From Patulibacter sp. (GTDB lineage: Bacteria; Actinomycetota; Thermoleophilia; Solirubrobacterales; Solirubrobacteraceae): DNA of 8,578 nt. Both the position numbers and the translations under genes were made by a program. Of the stretch, positions 1 to 5,363 are shown piece by piece (position 1 is the first letter of the stretch; each line of letters starts with the position of its first letter). Location of the stretch: NCBI GenBank assembly GCA_031119595.1, contig JAVHXX010000176.1, forward strand, positions 1-8,578, written 5' to 3'. Below the pieces are notes generated by a model. That model was not told the DNA's origin. It did no database searches and worked only from the letters and a program-made list of their open reading frames with translations.

Positions 1-1053
1 GTGCTCGGCGCCGTCGATCAGCTCGGTCTGGCGTGCGCCGGGGCCGCGGCGCACGGTCGGGGTGACGCCGGGCATCTCCGGCGGCGCGAGATGCGCCGAG
101 GAGCCGGACGTGTGGTCCTGACCGCCGCCGTGAGAGGTCCAGGTGCGCGGGTCGGCCTCCCGGGACGTCCACGTGCGCGGGGCGTCGGCGGGCAGCGAGG
201 CCTCGAGCGGCCCCGGGGCCATGTCCGGGACCACGCGGCGCCGACGGGCGTGGCCCGTGCCGGAGGACGACGCGGACGTACCGCCGCCGTGCGTGGCGAG
301 GGCGTAGGAGTTCTCCTGGTCGCGTCCGCCCCGCGCCTGGGCGGCGAGCGAGCGCTCGCGGGCGTCGAGCGACCGTTCCCAGTCCTGTTCCTGCGCGGCG
401 CGGACGACCGACTGCGGCGCTTCGGCGAGCGCCATCGCACGCTCGGCGCGGCGCTCGCGGCGACGTTCGCCGGGGATCGCGAGGGCCCGGGCGAGTCCGC
501 GCCCGGCGCCGCTGGCGACCGATGCGACCTCGGCTCCGGTGAGCAGCAACGCGGCGCCGATCATGAGCAGCACGGCGATCACGTACGGTCCGACCGACCC
601 GAAGGCGGCATGGCAGACGCTCCAGAGCAGTTCGCCGAGCACGCCGCCGGCGACGCGGAGGTGGCCGCTGCTCCATTCGACGGTGGCGCCCGGGCCGTGG
701 GAGGCGCGCGCGAGGAGGGTGATCGCGCTGAAGGCCGCGAGGCCACCGGCGGCGATACGGAGGCTTCCGGCCACGCCGATCCGCGACACGGCGACGAGAC
801 CGCCGGCGATGAGCAGCAGCGGCCCGCCATAACACGCCCAGCCGAGCAGGAGACGGGCGCCGTCGGCGACGGCCTCCCCGAGGAAACCACCGGTGCCGGT
901 GCGGAAGAGCGGCACGGCCACGAGCACCCCGAACGCGATCAGCCCGAGGCCGATCAGGTCGAGTTTCCGCTGGTCGAGCAGCGGCGCCGGTGGAGGCGTG
1001 GTCTTGCGCTGCGCGGGGCGGCGGCGTTGTGCGCTGGGTGGGGGCTTCGGCAC
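1..1053 (-). CDS. ftsK: DNA translocase FtsK, N-terminal membrane domain and linker (partial, 3' end outside window)
   Basis: A minus-strand frame stays open from about 1143 to the left edge with no stop; 351 codons are visible from the GTG at 1053. Residues 1-30 are Pro/Arg/Lys-rich and cytoplasmic. Hydrophobic segments at about 31-50 (DLIGLGLIAFGVLVAVPLF), 69-89, 99-115 and 153-174 match the four-helix membrane domain of FtsK/SpoIIIE. A charged linker follows (RRRERRAER near 198-206, then Ser/Gly/Pro-rich). The RecA-like motor and gamma domain lie outside the window. FtsK pumps DNA through the division septum and helps segregate chromosome termini. Identity rests on the membrane layout and on the known actinobacterial order dapB-dapA-rnj-ftsK, because the diagnostic ATPase is not visible. 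The start is uncertain: an in-frame ATG at 1134 would add 27 residues and end 9 bases from the divergent regulator start. The purine-rich GGGAAGGAG at 1083-1091 is 29 bases from the GTG, too far to be its normal ribosome site. Confidence 0.8.
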   Translation of the reverse strand, partial: MPKPPPSAQRRRPAQRKTTPPPAPLLDQRKLDLIGLGLIAFGVLVAVPLFRTGTGGFLGEAVADGARLLLGWACYGGPLLLIAGGLVAVSRIGVAGSLRIAAGGLAAFSAITLLARASHGPGATVEWSSGHLRVAGGVLGELLWSVCHAAFGSVGPYVIAVLLMIGAALLLTGAEVASVASGAGRGLARALAIPGERRRERRAERAMALAEAPQSVVRAAQEQDWERSLDARERSLAAQARGGRDQENSYALATHGGGTSASSSGTGHARRRRVVPDMAPGPLEASLPADAPRTWTSREADPRTWTSHGGGQDHTSGSSAHLAPPEMPGVTPTVRRGPGARQTELIDGAEH

Positions 1054-1143
1054 CAGGGCTTTGTTCGCCGCGGCGCTGCAGGCTCCTTCCCAACGGACGT
1101 GCGTCCGACCCGCTACGGCAAACGGCCCCGTCATACTGGGCCC
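1054..1143. promoter_or_regulatory. Divergent ftsK / response-regulator promoter region
   Basis: If ftsK starts at 1053, 90 bp separate it from the regulator ATG at 1144. CATACT at 1132-1137 resembles a plus-strand -10 box (4 of 6 bases) and ends 6 bases before the ATG, so transcription would start at or next to the start codon. The opposite strand of nearly the same bases reads TATGAC (1135 down to 1130), also 4 of 6, giving overlapping divergent -10 candidates. No convincing -35 box is seen on either strand. An inverted repeat, CGGACG-TG-CGTCCG at 1094-1107, lies where an operator could act on either promoter. All of this is inferred from sequence pattern. Confidence 0.4.
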
Positions 1144-1824
1144 ATGGCCGGGCAACGCGTGCTGATCGTCGAGGACGACGAGGAGATCGCAGGCGCCGTC
1201 ACGCGCACCCTCGCGCGCGAGGGATACGAACCCCATGGCACCGGCACGGTCGCCGGCGCGCTCGACCTCGTGAACCGCGAGCACTGGGACGCGGTGATCC
1301 TCGACCTCGGCCTCCCCGACGGGGACGGCCTCGAGGTCGCCCGGGAGCTCCGGGCGACGAACGCGATCCCGGTGCTGGTCGTGACCGCCCGCGACGAGGT
1401 CACGTCGAGGGTCGCCGGCCTCGACGCCGGCGCCGACGACTACCTCGTCAAGCCGTTCGACCGCAGCGAACTCCTCGCCCGGCTCCGCGCGTTGCTCCGG
1501 CGCAGCGCCCCGGCGGCCGGGGCCGCGACCACGATCGAGGTGGCCGACCTCGTGATCGACCTCGCCCGCAAGACGATCCGCCGTGGCAACCGCACCGTCG
1601 CCACCACCCCGCTCGAATACGAGCTGCTCGTGTACCTCGGCCGCCGCGGCGGCAACCCGGTCCCGCGGGAAGAGCTCCTGGAGCAGGTCTGGCACCACGA
1701 CCCGAGCGAGCCGACCAACACCGTCGAGGTGTTCGTCTCGAACCTGCGCCGCAAGCTCGAGGCCGGCGGCGAGGCTCGGCTGCTGCGCACGGTCCGCGGC
1801 GCCGGGTACGCCCTCGGTGCGTAA
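1144..1824 (+). CDS. OmpR/PhoB-family two-component response regulator
   Basis: This 226-aa protein is full length for an OmpR-type regulator. Residues 4-119 are the receiver domain: acidic pair D11-D12 after RVLIVE, phospho-acceptor D54 in VILDLGLPDGDG, T81 in LVVTARD and K103 in LVKPF. Residues 131-226 are a winged-helix DNA-binding domain with the typical TTPLEYELLVYL, REELLEQVW, VEVFVSNLRRKL and LLRTVRGAGYAL segments. Phosphorylation by the kinase encoded next should alter promoter binding. The frame is open far upstream, but homology begins at MAGQRVLIVEDD, so the ATG at 1144 is chosen. There is no Shine-Dalgarno sequence; a candidate -10 ends six bases before the ATG, which suggests a leaderless transcript. 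The gene overlaps the kinase gene by 8 bp. The targets cannot be read from the sequence, and several named actinobacterial paralogues look alike, so no symbol is given. Confidence 0.95.
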   Translation: MAGQRVLIVEDDEEIAGAVTRTLAREGYEPHGTGTVAGALDLVNREHWDAVILDLGLPDGDGLEVARELRATNAIPVLVVTARDEVTSRVAGLDAGADDYLVKPFDRSELLARLRALLRRSAPAAGAATTIEVADLVIDLARKTIRRGNRTVATTPLEYELLVYLGRRGGNPVPREELLEQVWHHDPSEPTNTVEVFVSNLRRKLEAGGEARLLRTVRGAGYALGA

Positions 1825-3214
1825 CGCGATCCCGATCCGGTGGCGCCTGGCGCTGCTCATCACCGGGGTCACGTCGCTCGTGCTGATCGCGTTCGCGCTG
1901 ATCGTGAGCACGACCACGTCCGCGCGCCTGCGTGACGACTTCCGGCAGAGCGTCGAGGGCACGAGCGACTACCTCGCCTCGAAGGTCGTGCCGGTGTTCG
2001 ACAACACCAGCGACGGCGACCAGCGCTACAAGCGCATCGACTTCGCCGCGCGCTCCTACGCCCGCGGTGGTGGCGGCATCATCGTCGTCCTCACGAAGTA
2101 CCAGACCCTCTCGACCACCCGCAACGGCGTCTCGCTCGGGCGCCCGATCGTCGGGACCCGCACGATCGACAACCCGACGATCCACACGCTCCTCGTCGCC
2201 ACCCGCGAGCTCTCCACCCCGAACCTCAGCCACCTCAACGGCGCGCAGATCTACGTGCAGTACGGCCGCAGCACGGCGTCCGTCGAGCGGACCATCTCGC
2301 GGATCAACCTGCTCCTGGCCTTCGCCACGCTCATCGGCAGCGCGCTCGCGCTCGCCGGCGCGTCGTGGATCGGCGGGCGCGCGCTGCGGCCCGTCTCCGA
2401 ACTCACCGCCGAGGCGAACGCCATCGCCCAGACCGGCGACGGCTCCCGCCGACTCCCCGTCCCGGACCGCAACGACGAGCTCGGGGAACTCGCGCGCACC
2501 CTCGACGTGATGCTCGACTCGCTCGCCGCCGCCCAGGACACGACCGAGCGCACCCTCCAGGGCCAGCGGGAGTTCCTCGCCGATGCCTCCCACGAGCTGC
2601 GGACCCCGCTCACGAGCCTCATCACGAACCTCGAGATGCTCGCCGACACCGGCGACCCGGACCAGGCCGAGTCCGCGGCCGCAGCGCTGCGCTCCGCGCG
2701 ACGCATGCGGGGACTGGTCTCCGACCTGCTCGCCCTGGCGCGCGCCGAAGAACCCGCGGCGACCACCCAGGTCGCGCTCGACCTCTCGTCGGTGGTCGCG
2801 GACGCGGTCGCCGAGGTCGAGGACCTCCTCGCCGACCACGTCCTCGAGCTCGACACCGAACCGACCACGGTCAGCGGTCGCCGCGACGACCTCCAGCGCG
2901 TGGTGCGCAACCTCCTCGAGAACGCCGCCCGGCACACGCCCGCCGGGACCACGGTGCGCGTCGTCGTCGGCACGCGCGGCGGGCATGCCTCCCTGGCGGT
3001 CGAGGACGACGGTCCCGGCCTCTCCCCCGCCGTCCGCGGCCGCGCGTTCGAACGGTTCGTCCGGTCCGGCGCGCGCAGCGGCCCGTCGTCGGGCCTCGGC
3101 CTCTCGATCGTGCGGGCGTCCGCGCAGGCCCACGGCGGCTGGGTCGAGCTGCGTTCCCCGGCCCGCGCGGGCAGGGGAACGCGCGTCGAGGTGCGCCTCC
3201 CCAGCGGCGACTAG
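1817..3214 (+). CDS. Membrane sensor histidine kinase (HAMP, HisKA, HATPase_c)
   Basis: This 465-aa kinase starts at GTG 1817, inside the last codons of the regulator (the overlap reads GTGCGTAA), so translation is probably coupled. Transmembrane helix 1 is at about 10-31 and helix 2 at about 163-184. Between them lie about 130 extracytoplasmic residues that I do not recognise as a named sensor fold. HAMP follows at about 185-240. The dimerisation/phosphoacceptor domain carries REFLADASHELRTPL with H259. The ATP-binding domain has the N box NLLENAARHTP (N369), G1 box DDGPG (397-401), F box FERFV (411-415) and G2 box GLGLS (426-430). All catalytic boxes are present, so it should autophosphorylate and pass phosphate to D54 of the adjacent regulator. 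The stimulus is unknown. Its TAG (3212-3214) overlaps the stop codon of the convergent secreted-protein gene. Confidence 0.95.
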   Translation: MRNAIPIRWRLALLITGVTSLVLIAFALIVSTTTSARLRDDFRQSVEGTSDYLASKVVPVFDNTSDGDQRYKRIDFAARSYARGGGGIIVVLTKYQTLSTTRNGVSLGRPIVGTRTIDNPTIHTLLVATRELSTPNLSHLNGAQIYVQYGRSTASVERTISRINLLLAFATLIGSALALAGASWIGGRALRPVSELTAEANAIAQTGDGSRRLPVPDRNDELGELARTLDVMLDSLAAAQDTTERTLQGQREFLADASHELRTPLTSLITNLEMLADTGDPDQAESAAAALRSARRMRGLVSDLLALARAEEPAATTQVALDLSSVVADAVAEVEDLLADHVLELDTEPTTVSGRRDDLQRVVRNLLENAARHTPAGTTVRVVVGTRGGHASLAVEDDGPGLSPAVRGRAFERFVRSGARSGPSSGLGLSIVRASAQAHGGWVELRSPARAGRGTRVEVRLPSGD

Positions 3215-5058
3215 ATCAGCGACACCGTCGTCGTGGTGGTCGCGTCCGCGGAGCCCTTCGCCGACACGACGAGCGTGAGCGTGGCGCTCAGCGAGGCCTT
3301 CGTCTTCTTCGTGAGCTTCTTCGCGATGGCTTTCGGCGTCGTCAGCTTGAACGACGTCACCTTGCCCGCCACGCACGTGGCCGAGCCAGAGGCGAGGACC
3401 GGCAAGCCCTTCTTCGTCGACAGGCCGAGCGCCTTCGCCGTGGACTTCGTCGCCGTGAGCGTCATCGTGCTCGTCGCGCCCGGCGTGCAGGTGCCCGTCA
3501 GCGTGGCGCCCTTCTTGCCGACCAGCGCGGCCCGGGCGACCTTCGGCTTCTTGGCGAGGGTGAACGCGCCGGTGAGGATCGGGGCCGTGACCGCCGGGCC
3601 GTTCGGGGTCGGAGCGCCGCCGCCACCGATGCCGGAGCCGGAGCCGCCGCCGGTGCCGACCGGGGCCGACACGGGGCAGCCGTCGACGGTGCCGGGGCCG
3701 GCGACCGTCGGGCAGAGGTCGGCGAGGCCGAGCACGCCGTCACCGTCGTCGTCGAGCACCACGGTGCTCGTGATCGCCGTACAGCCGTTGGCGCCGTTGC
3801 CCTTCTCGTTCGGGCACGCGTCGTGGATGTCGGCGACGCCGTCGCCGTCGGTGTCGGGGCCGACGAGCGTGCGGAAGGTCGTCGACTGCTGGAAGAGCTG
3901 GTTGGCGTTCGGCCCGCTGCTCGGCTTGAACGTCCACGTGATGCGCATGGGAACGTCCCATTCGCCGCGCGTGTTGCCGGGCGTGCCCGGCGGGTCGAAC
4001 GACACGGGCGCCGTGCCGCCGTTCGGACCGACGTAGAGCTTCTTCTGCTCGGCGGTGAGCGTCGACAGCGGGATGATCTGGGTGACGCCCTGGTTGGCCG
4101 GCACCGGGATCGACGCCGCGCCCGGGACGTTCCCCGGCCGGTTCGGGTCGGTCGAGAAGATCTTCTCGGGGCTCGCACCGTCGAGCCGGTAGATGTCGTA
4201 GTAGATGGTGCCCGGGTAGTCCTGGGTGTTGATGTTCGCCCAGAACTCCGCGCGGTTCTTGTTCGCGTCCTTCGTCTGACCCGGCGCGTCGGGGTAGTCG
4301 GCGTTCCACCACGGCTGCGCCGACGGCGTGCGGGTGAAGAACACCGACGGCGTCGTGGCGGCACCGGCCGGGTTGAGGTACGCGGCGACCTCGCTCAGGC
4401 CCGGGTTCGCGTAGACGCCGGTGGCGTTCGTGAGCCAGCGGAAGCCGTCCTGGACGCCGTTCGTCGACCCGCCGACCGGTCCGGTGCTCTTGACCGGGAG
4501 GAACACCTGGAAGAGCTGGCCGCTCGCGAGGAGCCGCCCACCGACGGACACCGCGCCGGCCTGCACCGTCGATGGCGAGGCCTGCGACGGGCAGTAGTCA
4601 CCACTCATGCCGTTGAACGACCAGCGGCCGCCGGTGAGCTCGATCCAGTCGGTGACGCTCCGGCCCTCGCCGAAGCAGCGGATCTGACGCGACGTGTCGA
4701 CGATGGTGTTCGGGGGCAGCACCACGTCGGTCTGGACGAGCGAACTGCCGGGGCCGCACGGGTTGCCGACGACGCCGACGAGGATCGATGTCCAGTACTT
4801 GTCGCCGACGCGCACGAGGCCCGTGCCGGCGTCGGCGTCACCGCCGAAGCTGGCGATCCCGGAGATCATCACCTCGGGATAGGCGCTGCCGAGCACCGCC
4901 GTGGAGCAGTTCGTGCCGTACTGCTGGATCAGGCTGCCGCTGTACCACTTGGCCGTCGAGCTGCCGCTCACGGCCACGTTCGGGTCGAGTGCCATGGCCG
5001 GCGTCGCCGCCACCAAGGACGCGAACACGATCAGCAACGTCGATACCAAGCGGCGCAT
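3211..5058 (-). CDS. Secreted protein with thrombospondin type 3-like repeats and Solirubrobacterales-type C-terminal beta module
   Basis: This 615-aa protein is exported. Residues 1-23 form a signal peptide (MRR, hydrophobic core LLIVFASLVAA, AMA before predicted cleavage at 23/24). Residues 24-400 are a region I cannot assign to a family; it contains C51, C101, C128 and C156, possibly two disulfides, and is Trp/Tyr-rich at 250-290. Residues 401-461 hold two Asp-rich repeats, PDTDGDGVADIHDACP and DDDGDGVLGLADLCP, each closed by a second Cys (426, 461), typical of calcium-binding thrombospondin type 3 units. A Gly/Ser/Pro linker (468-489) leads to a Thr/Lys-rich beta domain (about 495-615) with one Cys pair (524, 562), a type I associate with Solirubrobacterales exoproteins. 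ATG 5058 is chosen because the signal peptide starts there; an upstream extension to 5214 lacks secretion features. No lipobox, LPXTG or catalytic motif is seen. A surface or matrix structural role is plausible, but the function is unknown. Confidence 0.88.
   Translation of the reverse strand: MRRLVSTLLIVFASLVAATPAMALDPNVAVSGSSTAKWYSGSLIQQYGTNCSTAVLGSAYPEVMISGIASFGGDADAGTGLVRVGDKYWTSILVGVVGNPCGPGSSLVQTDVVLPPNTIVDTSRQIRCFGEGRSVTDWIELTGGRWSFNGMSGDYCPSQASPSTVQAGAVSVGGRLLASGQLFQVFLPVKSTGPVGGSTNGVQDGFRWLTNATGVYANPGLSEVAAYLNPAGAATTPSVFFTRTPSAQPWWNADYPDAPGQTKDANKNRAEFWANINTQDYPGTIYYDIYRLDGASPEKIFSTDPNRPGNVPGAASIPVPANQGVTQIIPLSTLTAEQKKLYVGPNGGTAPVSFDPPGTPGNTRGEWDVPMRITWTFKPSSGPNANQLFQQSTTFRTLVGPDTDGDGVADIHDACPNEKGNGANGCTAITSTVVLDDDGDGVLGLADLCPTVAGPGTVDGCPVSAPVGTGGGSGSGIGGGGAPTPNGPAVTAPILTGAFTLAKKPKVARAALVGKKGATLTGTCTPGATSTMTLTATKSTAKALGLSTKKGLPVLASGSATCVAGKVTSFKLTTPKAIAKKLTKKTKASLSATLTLVVSAKGSADATTTTTVSLI
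3676..3855 (-). repeat. Two thrombospondin type 3-like Ca-binding repeats within the secreted protein
   Basis: Residues 402-461 carry two imperfect copies of D-x-D-x-D-G-V-x-x-x-x-D-x-C-P followed by a second Cys 11-12 residues later. Copy 1 (DTDGDGVADIHDACP, then C426) keeps all the acidic positions. Copy 2 (DDDGDGVLGLADLCP, then C461) has Gly where copy 1 has the Asp of VAD. In this family the Asp carboxylates bind calcium and the Cys residues cross-link. Such repeats usually act as a stiff spacer between an extracellular head and a C-terminal module, which fits their place here. Confidence 0.75.
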
Positions 5059-5117
5059 TTCGCCCACAAGGTACCCACCCACGGAGCGCTCCGCACGGAA
5101 CCCACCACAAACACGGA
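5059..5117 (-). promoter_or_regulatory. Candidate promoter and operator of the secreted-protein gene
   Basis: On the minus strand TACCTT (5073 down to 5068) is a weak -10 candidate ending 9 bases before the ATG at 5058, which would give a very short or absent leader; no Shine-Dalgarno sequence is visible. A perfect 12-bp palindrome, CGGAGCGCTCCG at 5082-5093, lies just upstream, in the spacer/-35 area. The hexamer CACGGA (plus-strand reading) occurs three times, at 5080-5085, 5094-5099 and 5112-5117. These could form an operator. No good -35 hexamer was found, so promoter strength or activator dependence is open. Confidence 0.35.
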
Positions 5118-5166
5118 ATACCCAGAGCATCCCAACCCGGCCCCCCACGAACCCCAGAATCAAAGA

Positions 5167-5229
5167 GGCTGCGGCCCGTCGTCCCACACCACGGCCAGAG
5201 CACGGTGCAGCCACGAACGCCCCGCAGCC
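5167..5229. repeat. Short inverted repeat abutting the large palindromic element
   Basis: GGCTGCGG (5167-5174) and CCGCAGCC (5222-5229) are perfect 8-bp complements separated by 47 bases; the right arm ends one base before the larger inverted repeat begins at 5230. The rest of the gap between this arm and the promoter region (about 5118-5166) holds nothing I can assign. In GC-rich DNA an 8-bp pair could arise by chance. Confidence 0.3.
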
Positions 5230-5332
5230 GGCGGGGTGGGACGGGTGGATCCCCGACCAGACCGTGGCGACCGCAGTGAGCGCCAGCGAACGAAAGGGTG
5301 TCTGGGCGGGGGTTCACCCGTCCCACCCCGCC
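5230..5332. repeat. 103-bp nested inverted repeat, REPIN-like or extended 3' hairpin of rnj
   Basis: The left arm 5230-5262 and right arm 5300-5332 are reverse complements over 33 bases with only three mismatches. The outer 18 bases (GGCGGGGTGGGACGGGTG on the left) match perfectly. The 37-base centre contains a smaller hairpin, TGGCG (5265-5269) with CGCCA (5281-5285). Each arm can also fold alone: the right arm, read on the minus strand, has GGCGGGG pairing with CCCCGCC around a 14-base loop, and the left arm keeps 5 of these 7 pairs. Two inverted units that each fold alone resemble a REPIN. The element starts 31 bases after the rnj stop, so it could instead be an RNA 3'-end structure. No T-tract follows on either strand, so it is not a classical intrinsic terminator. 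Confidence 0.7.
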
Positions 5333-5363
5333 CCGCCGCACACGCGACGGGGCTACACGAAGA

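Noticed and set aside
1..1143. Plus-strand open frame running in frame into the response regulator, suggesting a 607-aa fusion.
   Set aside because: It is low-complexity Gly/Ala/Arg sequence with no domain, antisense to a minus-strand frame that encodes clear transmembrane helices of FtsK type; homology starts at the ATG at 1144.
1448..3376. Minus-strand 642-codon open frame under the two-component genes.
   Set aside because: Asp/Arg/Glu/Gly-rich shadow typical of antisense frames in GC-rich DNA; the plus strand encodes every expected kinase and regulator motif.
5059..5214. Upstream extension of the secreted protein to a start at 5214.
   Set aside because: It would bury the signal peptide behind 52 residues of unlikely sequence; MRRLVSTLLIVF is a standard secretion start.
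5230..5332. Reading the inverted repeat as an insertion sequence with terminal repeats.
   Set aside because: Only 37 bases lie between the arms, so no transposase can be encoded, and no flanking direct repeat was seen.
5230..5332. Reading the inverted repeat as a standard intrinsic terminator.
   Set aside because: The stem is far longer than usual and no T-tract follows on either strand.
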